Assembly: GCF_017874735.1 (NCBI RefSeq)
Contig: NZ_JAGGLV010000008.1
Span: forward strand, 1-64,000
Direction of reading: 5' to 3'
From: Paenibacillus silagei
GTDB taxonomy: Bacteria; Bacillota; Bacilli; Paenibacillales; Paenibacillaceae
DNA length: 64,000 nucleotides
Numbering within the stretch: the first letter of the stretch is position 1; the number at the start of each line of letters is the position of its first letter. Both the position numbers and the translations under genes were made by a program. Positions 32,848 through 42,938 of the stretch are shown in pieces. The notes below the pieces were generated by a model, which had not been told where the DNA came from, ran no database searches, and worked only from the letters and a program-made list of their open reading frames with translations.

Positions 32848-33003
32848 CAATGAAGCGTTTTCTCTGACACAAGATGTGAAATAGTACAAATAATCAGTAG
32901 ATTAGTCCATTACAGTGCGAAAGTATTGAATGCTAATATAATTAAAATTAGAAATGGTGTACTATACATCAACACGAAGAGAACGGATGGGGGAAACGTA
33001 TAT

Positions 33004-34491
33004 ATGTCTACACCTACTGGATTTATGGAGTATAAGCGCCAGCTCCCAGGGGACCGCGATCCCGAGCAGCGCGTGAAGGATTGGGAAGAATTCCACGAGC
33101 ATCTGACCGAGGACGAGCTTCGGACCCAGGGTGCCCGTTGTATGGATTGCGGCACACCGTATTGCCACACCGGCATGGATATGAGCGGCGGTACTTCAGG
33201 CTGTCCCGTGCATAACCTGATTCCGGAGTGGAATAACCTGGTCTACCGTGGCTTGTGGAAGGAAGCACTGGAGCGCCTGCACAAGACCAATAACTTCCCT
33301 GAATTCACTGGCAGCATCTGTCCTGCACCCTGCGAGGGCTCCTGTACCGTCGGTCTGATTGGACAGCCTGTTACGATTAAGACGATTGAGCTGGCCATTG
33401 TGGACAAGGGCTTTGAAGAGGGCTGGGTAGTCCCGAGTCCGCCGGAGAAGCGTACAGGCAAGCGGATCGCCATTGTCGGCTCCGGTCCGGCAGGACTGGC
33501 CGCAGCAGCCCAGCTGAACAAGGCGGGTCACACGGTAACGGTCTTTGAGCGCAGTGACCGTATCGGCGGACTTCTGATGTACGGCATCCCGACGATGAAG
33601 CTGGACAAACGTGTCGTACAGCGCCGTGTCGATCTGCTGGCTGCAGAAGGTATCGAGTTCGTGGTTAACACGGAGATTGGTAAAGACATTCCGGCGCAGC
33701 AGCTGGTGGATGAATATGATGCCGTTGTTCTCTGCGGCGGGGCTACCAAGGCAAGACGCTTCAACGTGGAGGGCCATGACCTCAAAGGGGTTATGTATGC
33801 CATGGATTACCTGAACGGCACGATCAAGAGCTATCTGAATTCCAATCTGGAGGATGGCAACTATGTATCCGCCGCAGGCAAGGACGTAATCGTGCTGGGC
33901 GGAGGCGACACAGGCTCTGACTGTGTAGCGACTTCCTTGCGGCATGGCTGTAATAGCATCACCCAGTTCGGCACACATGACAAAGCGCCGCTTACGCGTG
34001 ATCCGATTGCCAACCCTTGGCCGCAGTTCCCGAATGTCTACACCCTTGATTATGCCCAGCAGGAAGCCAAAGCGGTCTTCGGTGAAGACCCGCGTGAATT
34101 CTCTATCATGACGACGAAGTTCGTCGGCGATGAAGAAGGCAACCTCAAGGAGCTGCATACGGTGCAGATCCGCCGGATGGTGGACGAGACAGGACGGAAG
34201 ATCTACCAGCCGGTTCCGGGCACCGAGGCTGTCTATCCGGCCCAGCTGGCGCTGATCGCGATTGGCTTCGACGGACCGGAGCAGGATATCATTGAGCAGC
34301 TTAAGCTGGATACAGACCGCCGTACCAATGTGAAGGCCCGTTATGGCAAATTCAACACGAACGTGGATAAAGTATTCGCAGCCGGAGATATGCGCCGCGG
34401 ACAGAGTCTGGTCGTCTGGGCTATCAACGAGGGACGTGAAGCAGCGCGTGAAGTGGATAAATACCTGATGGGTTCGACTGTACTTGCTTAA
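33004..34491 (+). CDS. gltD: Glutamate synthase small (beta) subunit, GltD-like, 495 aa
   Basis: NADPH-dependent flavoprotein that feeds electrons to GltB for glutamate formation. Cys-rich N-terminus: [13 protein letters not shown] and [13 protein letters not shown] (about 45-57 and 104-116) bind two 4Fe-4S clusters. FAD loop: [25 protein letters not shown] loop: [32 protein letters not shown] near the end. ATG at 33004 has GGGGGAAA upstream; the frame start at 32926 includes promoter-like sequence. No gltB in the window, so it may be a stand-alone homologue or the large subunit is elsewhere. Ends at a bidirectional terminator. Confidence 0.93.
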   Translation: MSTPTGFMEYKRQLPGDRDPEQRVKDWEEFHEHLTEDELRTQGARCMDCGTPYCHTGMDMSGGTSGCPVHNLIPEWNNLVYRGLWKEALERLHKTNNFPEFTGSICPAPCEGSCTVGLIGQPVTIKTIELAIVDKGFEEGWVVPSPPEKRTGKRIAIVGSGPAGLAAAAQLNKAGHTVTVFERSDRIGGLLMYGIPTMKLDKRVVQRRVDLLAAEGIEFVVNTEIGKDIPAQQLVDEYDAVVLCGGATKARRFNVEGHDLKGVMYAMDYLNGTIKSYLNSNLEDGNYVSAAGKDVIVLGGGDTGSDCVATSLRHGCNSITQFGTHDKAPLTRDPIANPWPQFPNVYTLDYAQQEAKAVFGEDPREFSIMTTKFVGDEEGNLKELHTVQIRRMVDETGRKIYQPVPGTEAVYPAQLALIAIGFDGPEQDIIEQLKLDTDRRTNVKARYGKFNTNVDKVFAAGDMRRGQSLVVWAINEGREAAREVDKYLMGSTVLA

Positions 34492-34504
34492 CCCTATATG
34501 TACC

Positions 34505-34543
34505 AAAAAGCCGTCCTTCAGCATTGCTGAGAGACGGCTTTTT
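34505..34543. terminator. Bidirectional terminator, gltD and chemoreceptor gene
   Basis: AAAAAGCCGTC (34505-34515) pairs with GACGGCTTTTT (34533-34543), with inner TCAGC/GCTGA. The A-run and T-run make it work both ways between convergent genes. Confidence 0.88.
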
Positions 34544-34606
34544 ATTATGCTTTTATTATGCTGCTATATTATTGAATGGTCTTCACCGCTCACATGATTA
34601 CGGGGG

Positions 34607-36607
34607 CTAGTCTTCCAGCTTGAACCGTTCAATCTTAAGCTGCAGATCGCCCGCCATCCTGGACAGCTCCGTAGAGGAGGCGGAGATCTCTTCCATGGAA
34701 GCGAGCTGTTCCTCTGTAGCTGCCGTTACACTCTGGAAGGCGTCAGAAGTAGAACGGGAGATGCCGGAGATCTCGTGAACGGAAGCGGCGACCTCCTGCG
34801 CTCCCGCTGACATCTGCTCGGTAATAGCCGAGATGTCATGCAGCTGGCTGTTGATTTTGGCCGTAGACTGTTCAATGCTGTTGAAGGATTCCTTGGCTTC
34901 GGCGGTAACCTGAATACCCAGCTCAACATCAGCTGCAACGGTATGCCGGATCGCTTCATAGGTCTGGTCGATCAACCGGGTCATCTGCTGGAGGGTATCT
35001 TGAATATCTCCGGCGGTATTCTTCGATTGATCGGCCAGCTTCCGCACCTCAGCAGCCACGACGGCGAAGCCCCGGCCCTGCTCTCCGGCCCGGGCCGCTT
35101 CAATGCCGGCGTTCAGCGACAGGAGATTCGTCTGTACGGCGATCGCCGAAATTGCACTGCTCATCGCGGACACCTCATCGTTCAAACCGTTTAATTGCCC
35201 GATCAGCTGCGAAGAGTGGTGGGTAGAGGTCCGGATGGCATCCATTTGCTGGCTGACCTGTTCCATCTTCCGGCTGCCGCTGCGCACATCTGCTTCAGTG
35301 CTTGCGGAAGAATCGACGATGGAGGCGGCGGCTTCGGCGATCCTTTGAATACCGGAAGACATTTCCTCCATCGCGCGCGAGGTCTCTGCCATGGCCGAGG
35401 TCTGTGTCTGCGCACCCTCGGAAGAATCCTGCACCAGTTCAGCCACGTAAGCGGTGGCTCTGGAGTTCTCTTCGGTGGTTGCATTCAATTGCTGGCTGGA
35501 GGCTGCGAGTTGTCCCGAGGTGTCCGAAATATCCGATACGATGCCGCGCAGAGAGCCTACCATCAGGTTGTAATTCTGTGACAGCTGACCGATCTCATCC
35601 ACCCGGTTCATCTGGATCTGCTCATTCAGATAGCCTTCGCTTACCCGCTGTGCAGAACGGTTCAGGCTGCGGATCGGCTTCGTAATAGAGCGGACAATCA
35701 GGTACATTAGGGTTAAGGCGACAATCAGGGCAATGGCCAGAACCATAAGTCCGGTATAGATAATGGGCTGTGAGGCATCCGAGAATTCTTGGGTAGGCAG
35801 AATGCCGACAATTTTGAAGCCGGTGTTCGGATCGGTTGTATAATAACCCTGCATGTTCATCTCCGTGTCCGGATTGGTATAGTGCAGGTCCCCGCTGTCG
35901 TTTGCTAGCATTTTCACTATATAATCTGCTACATCCTCACCTGCTGCTTTGCCGGGATAAGAGACGAATTTATTATTACGGTCCACAATGTAGAAGTAGC
36001 CGGTTTCACCCGGATGGGTAGTATGGATTCTTTCACTCATTGCCTTGAGATTGAGGCTGGTGGTCACAGCTCCTTTGCCATCCTCCAGCGAATGGGAGAT
36101 GAACAGCGTATAATTGCCGGTTGTTGCGGAGACAAAAGGATCAATGATTGTAGTGGTACCGGCATTCTGCATGGACGCCTTATACCAGTCCCGTGTACGC
36201 GGATCATAATCCTGTTTGCCGGGGTCCGGAGCCTTCATCCAGGCACCTTGTTCGTTGCCCGCCGTAAGAATCTCAAGCTCAGGATGTGCCTTCATGAACT
36301 GATCGATGAGTGTGCGTGTTGCGGGAGCCTTCACATCGAGCCCGGAAGACTCAATCTGGCGGCTGAGCAAATCTACATTCCGCATAGCAGCGGATACATA
36401 TTCTTGAATGGTCCCGGCGACCAGATCTACACTGGAATGCGTGGCTTTCTGCATTTTAAGCTCCAATTCCCGTTTCGCACTGGAATAGGAGAAATAACTG
36501 ACCAAGAGGATCGGGATCACCAGCATAATGGTGAAAAGCATCATCATTTGTCTTTGCAGTGATCGTGATCTGAGCTTACTGGTGAAGCGGTTGACTGACT
36601 TGAACAT
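34607..36607 (-). CDS. Methyl-accepting chemotaxis protein, dCache type, 666 aa
   Basis: Membrane chemoreceptor. A basic N-terminus is followed by TM1 ([19 protein letters not shown], about 21-39). The extracellular dCache-like sensor (about 45-280) has the ligand-pocket pattern [12 protein letters not shown], which in relatives binds amino acids or amines. TM2 (about 286-308) and HAMP (about 309-362, [17 protein letters not shown]) follow. The signalling domain has the CheA/CheW tip [23 protein letters not shown] with GGGGG about 10 nt upstream. A SigD-type promoter lies at 36688-36714, linking it to the flagellar/chemotaxis regulon. The specific ligand is not known. Confidence 0.94.
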   Translation of the reverse strand: MFKSVNRFTSKLRSRSLQRQMMMLFTIMLVIPILLVSYFSYSSAKRELELKMQKATHSSVDLVAGTIQEYVSAAMRNVDLLSRQIESSGLDVKAPATRTLIDQFMKAHPELEILTAGNEQGAWMKAPDPGKQDYDPRTRDWYKASMQNAGTTTIIDPFVSATTGNYTLFISHSLEDGKGAVTTSLNLKAMSERIHTTHPGETGYFYIVDRNNKFVSYPGKAAGEDVADYIVKMLANDSGDLHYTNPDTEMNMQGYYTTDPNTGFKIVGILPTQEFSDASQPIIYTGLMVLAIALIVALTLMYLIVRSITKPIRSLNRSAQRVSEGYLNEQIQMNRVDEIGQLSQNYNLMVGSLRGIVSDISDTSGQLAASSQQLNATTEENSRATAYVAELVQDSSEGAQTQTSAMAETSRAMEEMSSGIQRIAEAAASIVDSSASTEADVRSGSRKMEQVSQQMDAIRTSTHHSSQLIGQLNGLNDEVSAMSSAISAIAVQTNLLSLNAGIEAARAGEQGRGFAVVAAEVRKLADQSKNTAGDIQDTLQQMTRLIDQTYEAIRHTVAADVELGIQVTAEAKESFNSIEQSTAKINSQLHDISAITEQMSAGAQEVAASVHEISGISRSTSDAFQSVTAATEEQLASMEEISASSTELSRMAGDLQLKIERFKLED

Positions 36608-36687
36608 TGGAACGGTTCCCCCTCTGGTACATGGAAATCGGCTGGTAGCTAGCCGTTTCTCTCTAAATACCTCAACTCATATTCGGT

Positions 36688-36714
36688 TTATCGACACATT
36701 CTTTTCATATCTTA
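36688..36714 (-). promoter_or_regulatory. SigD-type (chemotaxis) promoter
   Basis: On the minus strand TAAG (36714-36711), exactly 15 bp, then GTCGATAA (36695-36688). Consensus is TAAA-N15-GCCGATAT. Confidence 0.7.
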
Positions 36715-36765
36715 AGGATTTGATGTAAAATATTTAATTGCGTTCACAATCTATTCATCGCCCGC

Positions 36766-36794
36766 TTGACGCAGCCTCGAATATCGTATAGATT
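36766..36794 (+). promoter_or_regulatory. Putative proS leader promoter
   Basis: TTGACG (36766-36771), 17-bp spacer, TAGATT (36789-36794), just upstream of the T-box. Confidence 0.5.
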
Positions 36795-36814
36795 AAGAAC
36801 CAACATTTATAACG

Positions 36815-37058
36815 TAACAGCGTTGACCAAGGACCTGGTATCCGTAAACGCCGTAAGCAGAGAGGGGATTCACCGGCTGAAAGATCCCCCGAGTGCGTAA
36901 GACACCAATCCTGCCTTGGAAGCTGCAGCTTATGCTGAAGATGGGCATAAGTCTGCCGGAACCGGCCGTTATCCGGATTAGAGGACCGCAGGCTTGGATA
37001 GTCTTGGGGTTGAAACAGGGTGGTAACACGGCGCATTCGTCCCTGACGGATGCGTCTT
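36815..37058 (+). promoter_or_regulatory. T-box leader upstream of proS
   Basis: Contains the conserved T-box AGGGTGGTAACACGG (37017-37031) followed by a terminator (CGCATTCGTC/GACGGATGCG then TTTTTT, to 37058). Stem I is bounded by CCAAGG (about 36827) and CCTTGG (about 36915) with apical AGAGAGGGG. CCT at 36910-36912, just inside the base of stem I, fits a proline specifier. Uncharged tRNA-Pro should stabilise the antiterminator and switch on proS. Confidence 0.9.
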
Positions 37059-37130
37059 TTTTGCGTTCTCATTATGGCAGCGAAATGTTCTGGAGCTCTA
37101 CACACTTTTCGACGAAAGAGGCTGATCTGT

Positions 37131-38837
37131 ATGCGTCAAACCAATCTATTAGTTACCACTCTGCGCGAAGCTCCTGCGGAAGCAGAGACAAGGAGCCACC
37201 AGCTCTTGCTGCGTGCCGGATATATCAGGCAGGTGGCCGCCGGGGTATACACCTATTTGCCGCTCGGACGGCGGGTGCTGCGCAGGATGGAGCAGATCGT
37301 GCGCCAGGAGATGGAGTCCGCCGGTGCGCAGGAGGTGCTCATGCCTTCGATGCAGCCGGCAGAGCTCTGGAGAGAATCGGAACGTTATGAGGTGTACGGC
37401 AAAGAGCTGATGAAGCTCCGGGACCGTCACGACCGTGAGTTCGTGCTGGGTCCGACCCATGAGGAAGTGGTTACAGCGCTAATGCGCGCAGAGATCAGCT
37501 CTTACCGGCGGCTGCCGGTGGCTGTCTATCAGATTCAGACGAAGTTCCGGGATGAACGTCGTCCGCGCTCAGGGCTTCTGCGGGGCAGGGAATTCCTGAT
37601 GAAGGATGCCTATTCGTTTGATACGGATTGGGAGGGCCTGGATCTGGCCTATCAGGTGATGTACAGCACTTATGAGCGGATCTTTGACCGCTGCGGCCTG
37701 AAGTACCGGGCGGTGCAGGCGAATGCCGGAGCGATTGGCGGCAAAGGCCAGAATCATGAATTTATGGCCCTGTCAGAGATAGGTGAGGATACGATAGCTG
37801 TGTGCTCCCTGTGCGGATATGCTGCGAATCTGGAGCAGGCGGAAGTGCGGGGCGGGTCCGTACCGCATAGACAAGATTTTGCCGGATTGCCTGTCCCTGA
37901 GCAATTCCATACGCCTGCCCAGAAGACTATTCAGCAGCTGGAGCAGGAGAGTCAGCTCAGACCGCAGGATATCATCAAGACCTTAATCTACACGGGCGGA
38001 GGCAAGACATTCGCTGTGCTGGTCCGTGGCGATCATGAGGTGAATGAGCTGAAGGTGCAAAAGTATCTCGGCTGCGGTGACATTACGCTGGCTGATGTTG
38101 AGCAGGTGCAGGAGACCGCCGGAGTAGGAAGCGGTTATGTCGGTCCTGCCGGATTGTCCGTGCCAATCCTGGTGGATGCTGCTGTTGCAGCCATGACAGA
38201 AGCAGTCACAGGCGCGGGGGAAGAGGATTACCATCTGCGTGGAGTGGTGCCCGGCCGGGACTTTCCGCTGACGCAGGTGGGGGATTTCCGCAATGCGGTT
38301 GCCGGCGACAGCTGTCCGCAGTGCGGCGAAGGGGAGCTGGATTTCCAGCAGGGCATCGAGGTAGGGCATGTCTTCAAGCTGGGCACGGTCTACAGTGAGA
38401 AGCTGGGGGCAGATTATCTGGATGCAGACGGCCGCACCCGGCCTATGGTAATGGGCTGCTACGGCATCGGAATCTCCCGCCTGCTGGCCGCAGTGGCTGA
38501 GCAGAACAACGATGACCAGGGGCTGATCTGGCCGCAGGGCCTAGCTCCGTATGCGGTTCATATTCTGCTGATGTCGGTCAAAGATACAGCGCAGCGTGAG
38601 CTGGCTGAAGCCCTGTATGCACGGCTGACCGCCTTGGGCATTGATACCCTGCTGGATGACCGCGATGAGCGGGCCGGGGTCAAATTCAAGGATGCCGGAC
38701 TGATCGGTATACCGGTTGCGCTGGTGGTCGGCAAGCTGGCCGCAGAGCAAAGGATTGAATACATGGACCGCAGAACGGGTAACAAGGAAGTAATCAATGT
38801 TGGTGAGGCCGTGCTGCGCGTAAGCAGGCCTCAATAA
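37131..38837 (+). CDS. proS: Prolyl-tRNA synthetase, bacterial type, 568 aa
   Basis: Class II synthetase charging tRNA-Pro. Motif 1 region: RRVLRRMEQIVRQEMESAGA; motif 2: YQIQTKFRDERRPRSGLLRGREF; motif 3: GCYGIGISRLLAA. The editing domain (INS) between motifs 2 and 3 is present (about 220-400, with DIIKTLIYTGGGKTFAVLVRG). The anticodon-binding domain is at the C-terminus. ATG at 37131 gives MRQTNLLVTTLREAPAEAE, the typical start, with AAAGAGG upstream. Length matches the bacterial form. Regulated by the T-box leader. Confidence 0.96.
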   Translation: MRQTNLLVTTLREAPAEAETRSHQLLLRAGYIRQVAAGVYTYLPLGRRVLRRMEQIVRQEMESAGAQEVLMPSMQPAELWRESERYEVYGKELMKLRDRHDREFVLGPTHEEVVTALMRAEISSYRRLPVAVYQIQTKFRDERRPRSGLLRGREFLMKDAYSFDTDWEGLDLAYQVMYSTYERIFDRCGLKYRAVQANAGAIGGKGQNHEFMALSEIGEDTIAVCSLCGYAANLEQAEVRGGSVPHRQDFAGLPVPEQFHTPAQKTIQQLEQESQLRPQDIIKTLIYTGGGKTFAVLVRGDHEVNELKVQKYLGCGDITLADVEQVQETAGVGSGYVGPAGLSVPILVDAAVAAMTEAVTGAGEEDYHLRGVVPGRDFPLTQVGDFRNAVAGDSCPQCGEGELDFQQGIEVGHVFKLGTVYSEKLGADYLDADGRTRPMVMGCYGIGISRLLAAVAEQNNDDQGLIWPQGLAPYAVHILLMSVKDTAQRELAEALYARLTALGIDTLLDDRDERAGVKFKDAGLIGIPVALVVGKLAAEQRIEYMDRRTGNKEVINVGEAVLRVSRPQ

Positions 38838-38865
38838 TGAGCAGCGGATTTTGGGGTCCAGGAAT

Positions 38866-38874
38866 GGTATAATA
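38866..38874 (+). promoter_or_regulatory. Extended -10 element before topB
   Basis: TGGTATAAT is an extended -10; no good -35 seen. About 47 nt before the start codon. Confidence 0.5.
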
Positions 38875-38920
38875 GACTACTGGACAACTTTTGTAATGAA
38901 CCAAGGGTAAGGAGCGATTA

Positions 38921-41230
38921 TTGTTGAAGACACTCATTATTGCGGAGAAACCGGACATGGGGCGGAATATCGCCGCCGCAATAGAACCGAAGGCCAAAAA
39001 CTACCGTTCCTATCTGGAAGGGGAGCAGTACATCATCACCTGGGCGATTGGGCACCTGATTGGCCTGGCAGAGCCCGAAGCCTACGACAATAAATATAAA
39101 AAATGGAACATTAATGATCTGCCGATCATTCCCGAGGAGTTCAAACTGCTGCCCAATGCACGCACCATGGATCAGCTGAAGGTGATCGGGGAGCTGGCGA
39201 AGCGCAGCGATCTGCTGGTGAACTCCTGCGATGCCGGGCGTGAGGGCCAGCATATTTTCTCATTAATCCAGCGTTACCTGGAGCTGAACCAGCCGGTGAA
39301 GCGGCTGTGGATCTCCGACCTGACGCCGGAGACGATCCGCAAGGGCTTCCAGGAGCTGAAGGACGGATCGGAATACGAGAATCTGACCAAAGCGGCCCGG
39401 GCGCGCAGCGAGGCGGACTGGCTGATCGGGATGAACGGCTCGCGCGCTTTTACCACCAAGCATAATGTGCTGCTCTCTGTAGGCCGGGTGCAGACCCCGG
39501 TGCTGGCGCTGATCTATGACCGTCAGAAGACCATTGAAGCGTTCTCCTCGCTGAAGTTCTTTGAGGTGGAAGGCCATTTTACCCAGAATGAGCTGACGTA
39601 TAAGGGAATGTGGCAAGGCGACCGGTTAACGGATGGTGCGAAGGCAGAAGCGCTTGCGGCCAAGGTCAAAGGCAAGCCCGCCCGGATTGTTCTCTATGAG
39701 GTCAAAGAGACCAAGGAATATCCGAATAAGCTGTACGATCTGACGCTGCTGCAGCGTGAGGCGAACGGGAAATATGCCTTCTCCGCCAAAAAAACACTGG
39801 ATATCGCCCAGGCGCTGTATGAGAAGCATAAAGTAATCTCGTACCCGCGTACGAACTCCAACTATGTCACCGAGCAGAATATTCCTGAAATGCACAAGAC
39901 GCTTTCGGCCCTTCAGGGCACGCAGTACGACGATTGGGTGAAGGGTGCGAACCGTAACCTGGTTCATAAAGGCAACAAGTTTATCTGTAATCCGTCCAAG
40001 GTCGAGGATCACCATGCGATTCTGCCTACGAACCGTAAGGCGAACGGTCTGAGTGCGGACGAGGCCAAGCTCTATGATCTGATCGTGCGCCGCTTCCTCT
40101 CCCAGTTCTATCCGGCAGCGGAATATAAGGTGCATACGGTGATGACCGAAGTGGAAGCCGAGAAGTTCAAGACTACAGTCAAGGAGCTGCTCAGCCTCGG
40201 CTGGAAGGTGATTTACGCAGACCAGAAGAAGGACAAGTCCAAACCGGCCAAGGGCAAAGGCAAGGAGGACGAGGAGGAAGAAGAGCTTGAGGTGAACGAG
40301 CCGTTCTCGGTTCAAGCGGAGGGTGAAGTGATCTGCAGCGATGCGGTTGTGAAGGAGAAGGATACCCAGCCTCCGAAGCATTACACGGAAGGAACCTTGC
40401 TGAAGGCGATGGAGAGCGCAGGCAAGCAGATTGAGGATGAAGAGCTGCGCGATGCCATGAAGGATTCGGGGCTGGGCACTCCGGCGACGCGGGCCGCTAC
40501 GATTGAACGGCTGAAGAATGTCGGCTATGTGGAGATGCAGGGGAAAAAGATCGCCATCACCCAAAAGGGGCGGACGGCGGTTGAACTGATCCGCGGGGCT
40601 GGCGTAGAGCTGCTGACCTCCCCGGAAATGACCGGGCAGTGGGAGCGCCGCCTGAATGAGATCGCCCGCGGCACCGCAGCGGACGGGCAATTCATGGAGA
40701 ACGTCAAGCGGTTCGCTTCGATGATTGTGGACAAGGTCCGCGTGCAGTCGCGCGCCGCTAAAACCTCCTTCGAAGGGGATACGCCTTCGCTGAACAGCGG
40801 CAGCAAGGGCCGCAGCTCCGCAGCTGCGCCGCGCAAATCGGCTGGCAGCAAGGCGGCTGGCAGCAAAGCGGGTGACGGCCAAGCGACAGCCCGGCCGGCA
40901 ACGTCCAAACCGCGCAGCGCGGCGTCTGCCGCTGCCGGGAAGAGCGGGGATGCCGGGCCGAAGGTCATCGGCAGCTGCCCGCGTCCAGGCTGCGGCGGCA
41001 TGATCTTCATGGGCCGCAAGGGCTACGGCTGCTCTCATTATAAGGAGGGCTGCGCCTTCGTGATCTGGAAGGAGAATCACGGGCGTACACTCACCGATAC
41101 CCAGGTGAAGGCTTTGATTGAGAAGGGCCGGACCGGGAAGCTGAAGTTGACCGGTGAGGACGGCGCGCCGCTTGAAGGCAAGCTGGTGCTGCAGAATATG
41201 GATACCGGCCAGCTGGCCGTGGAATCATAA
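38921..41230 (+). CDS. topB: DNA topoisomerase III (type IA), 769 aa
   Basis: Type IA topoisomerase that decatenates and relaxes DNA. The TOPRIM domain starts KTLIIAEKPDMGRNIAAAIE and has the metal-binding DAGREGQHIF (about 105-114). The active-site Tyr is in VISYPRTNSNYV (about 305-316). GLGTPATRAATIERLKNVGY is a conserved block near 515-534. After about 620 a low-complexity Ala/Ser/Lys linker (APRKSAGSKAAGSKAG) leads to a C-terminal zinc-finger-like repeat with CPRPGCGG and YGCSHYKEGCAF. TTG start (38921, or the adjacent TTG) after AAGGAG. The tail is longer than in B. subtilis TopB (727). Confidence 0.95.
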   Translation: MLKTLIIAEKPDMGRNIAAAIEPKAKNYRSYLEGEQYIITWAIGHLIGLAEPEAYDNKYKKWNINDLPIIPEEFKLLPNARTMDQLKVIGELAKRSDLLVNSCDAGREGQHIFSLIQRYLELNQPVKRLWISDLTPETIRKGFQELKDGSEYENLTKAARARSEADWLIGMNGSRAFTTKHNVLLSVGRVQTPVLALIYDRQKTIEAFSSLKFFEVEGHFTQNELTYKGMWQGDRLTDGAKAEALAAKVKGKPARIVLYEVKETKEYPNKLYDLTLLQREANGKYAFSAKKTLDIAQALYEKHKVISYPRTNSNYVTEQNIPEMHKTLSALQGTQYDDWVKGANRNLVHKGNKFICNPSKVEDHHAILPTNRKANGLSADEAKLYDLIVRRFLSQFYPAAEYKVHTVMTEVEAEKFKTTVKELLSLGWKVIYADQKKDKSKPAKGKGKEDEEEEELEVNEPFSVQAEGEVICSDAVVKEKDTQPPKHYTEGTLLKAMESAGKQIEDEELRDAMKDSGLGTPATRAATIERLKNVGYVEMQGKKIAITQKGRTAVELIRGAGVELLTSPEMTGQWERRLNEIARGTAADGQFMENVKRFASMIVDKVRVQSRAAKTSFEGDTPSLNSGSKGRSSAAAPRKSAGSKAAGSKAGDGQATARPATSKPRSAASAAAGKSGDAGPKVIGSCPRPGCGGMIFMGRKGYGCSHYKEGCAFVIWKENHGRTLTDTQVKALIEKGRTGKLKLTGEDGAPLEGKLVLQNMDTGQLAVES

Positions 41231-41243
41231 TTCCTAAATACCA

Positions 41244-41280
41244 AAAGCGCCCCGGCCAGATTTTCATGGCGGGGCGCTTT
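41244..41280. terminator. Bidirectional terminator, topB and DsbA-like gene
   Basis: AAAGCGCCCCG (41244-41254) pairs with CGGGGCGCTTT (41270-41280); inner GCC/GGC. Shared by convergent genes. Confidence 0.85.
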
Positions 41281-41314
41281 GTTATAGGATAATGAGCTTC
41301 ACCTGCAAGAAAGA

Positions 41315-42052
41315 TTACGGGGATTCATTCAAAGCCGCTTCAATGGCGGCACTTAAGCCTTCATAGGAGGAATCCGGCAGCAGGACGCCGTTCACCATGA
41401 ATTTCGGTGTGCCGTTGACGCCATAGGCTCCGGCGATTTTGAAATCCTCTTTGACATCGTACATATACGTATGGTTCTTCAGATCCTGCTCAAAACGCTC
41501 TTGGTCGATCCCTGCAATATTGTCCTTCACGAACTTAAGGATGAACTTCTGGGTTGCCCAGATTTTGCTCTCATCGCCCTGGCTCTCGTAGAGCTTGTGG
41601 AGATACTCCCAGAACTTCTCATTATTCTGCTGATAGATAGCTTCCCCCGCACTGGCGGCGAGGTAAGAGTCCCGGTCAATGAAGGCGAAGTTCATGAAGT
41701 AGAACTGGACTTTCCCGCTGTCTACGTAGTCTTTGATGAACGTATCCAGGTAGGAGGCGGTCCAATTTTTGCAGGCAGGGCATTTGAAATCGGCGAATTC
41801 AATCACCTTCACCTTGGCGGATTCGCTGCCCAGATGCGGCTGCTTCTCGTATTTCAGCCCGTCCACCACGATCTTGCCCTTCACATCGGTGTAGTTGGGG
41901 AGATTATCGAGCGCCTCAGTGCCGGACGATTTGCCCTGTGTAAGGAAGAAGGCAAGAAGAGCGATCAGCAGCACGGCAATCACTGCAAGCAGCATAGGGA
42001 GCAGACGCCCGTGATTCGGGGTATTCCTGGAACGGTTAGCTTTGTTATTCAT
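41315..42052 (-). CDS. Membrane-anchored DsbA-like thiol oxidoreductase (BdbD type), 245 aa
   Basis: Extracytoplasmic disulfide oxidoreductase. One N-terminal membrane anchor (LLPMLLAVIAVLLIALLAFF, about 17-36). The thioredoxin fold has the redox site ADFKCPACKNW (about 87-97) and the DsbA helical insert. The cis-Pro is in GVNGTPKFMVNG near residue 216. The overall form matches the BdbD/DsbA group of Gram-positives that oxidise secreted proteins. No bdbC partner nearby. Start ATG at 42052 with GGAGG about 7-8 nt upstream. Confidence 0.92.
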   Translation of the reverse strand: MNNKANRSRNTPNHGRLLPMLLAVIAVLLIALLAFFLTQGKSSGTEALDNLPNYTDVKGKIVVDGLKYEKQPHLGSESAKVKVIEFADFKCPACKNWTASYLDTFIKDYVDSGKVQFYFMNFAFIDRDSYLAASAGEAIYQQNNEKFWEYLHKLYESQGDESKIWATQKFILKFVKDNIAGIDQERFEQDLKNHTYMYDVKEDFKIAGAYGVNGTPKFMVNGVLLPDSSYEGLSAAIEAALNESP

Positions 42053-42161
42053 GGCCAGCCTCCTGCACGATGTGAAAATCTACTCAAATAGTATAATCAT
42101 ACCGGCGGCAGGCTGCCTATGCCATTTGTAACAATTGCCCGATTCTGATGGTGCAAGTCAA

Positions 42162-42914
42162 TCAGCCGTGATGCTCCCGCAGCGCAGCGGTGCGGATCAC
42201 CGGAGGCACCTCGTGAATGGCAGAGATGGTCAGGACGGACTGCTGCATCTCCCGTTCCAGCTCAATCAGATTGTAGAGCCACTCATTCGGCTGCTTCAGA
42301 TAGATGCTATTGATCCCGGCAGTCAGCGCGGGCAGTACATCTGTACGCAGGGAGTTGCCGATCATCCAGGTGATTTTACGGTCGAACGGATAGGTGGTCA
42401 GGATATTCTCAAGCGCCTCCACATTTTTGTGCTGGCGGATATAGATGCGGTCATCGAAATAGGCGTCCAGCTTCATTTGGGCGATTTTGCGCTGCTGGAT
42501 GGTGTCGTCGCCGCCGGTATAGAGATAGAGGGAATGGCCGTCCTGCTTGAGGGTATCCAGCGTCTCTACCATGCCGGGATAAGCTTCCACCTCCTGGTCG
42601 TACACACTCAGTCCCAGCTTCATCAGCTGCCGCTCCTCGAAGGCATCCGGCTTGCGGTTATATTTGCTGCAGAAGTAACGGTAGGTGGCAATCAGCGATT
42701 TCGGGAAATTGTCGCTGGCCAGGCCGCTTGTGCTAACGGTCTCGACATCGATCTCCACCTGCTTGCTGCGCAGTTCGCCGATGGTAGGCTGGTAATCGCT
42801 GAACCAGTCAGACATCAGCTCGAAATATTGTCCAAGGATAAGGTCAAAATACTTATTGCAATGCACCAGGGTATCGTCGAGATCAAAGATCACTTGTTGG
42901 GTCAAATACTTCAT
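42162..42914 (-). CDS. HAD-family hydrolase, 250 aa
   Basis: Motif I is IFDLDDTLVHCNKYFD (about 9-24); motif II LYLYTGGDD (about 126-134) has Thr in place; motif III probably uses the Lys of QHKNVEALE, and motif IV MIGNSLRTDVLPA (Asp retained, but Gly-Asn for the usual GD). ATG at 42914 has AGGAG about 9-10 nt upstream; the frame start GTG at 42923 overlaps it. It lies 24 nt after the ArsR-like gene on the same strand, so the two probably form one transcript. Substrate unknown. Confidence 0.85.
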   Translation of the reverse strand: MKYLTQQVIFDLDDTLVHCNKYFDLILGQYFELMSDWFSDYQPTIGELRSKQVEIDVETVSTSGLASDNFPKSLIATYRYFCSKYNRKPDAFEERQLMKLGLSVYDQEVEAYPGMVETLDTLKQDGHSLYLYTGGDDTIQQRKIAQMKLDAYFDDRIYIRQHKNVEALENILTTYPFDRKITWMIGNSLRTDVLPALTAGINSIYLKQPNEWLYNLIELEREMQQSVLTISAIHEVPPVIRTAALREHHG

Positions 42915-42938
42915 GAGGTTCACTCCTAAGTTGGTCTG

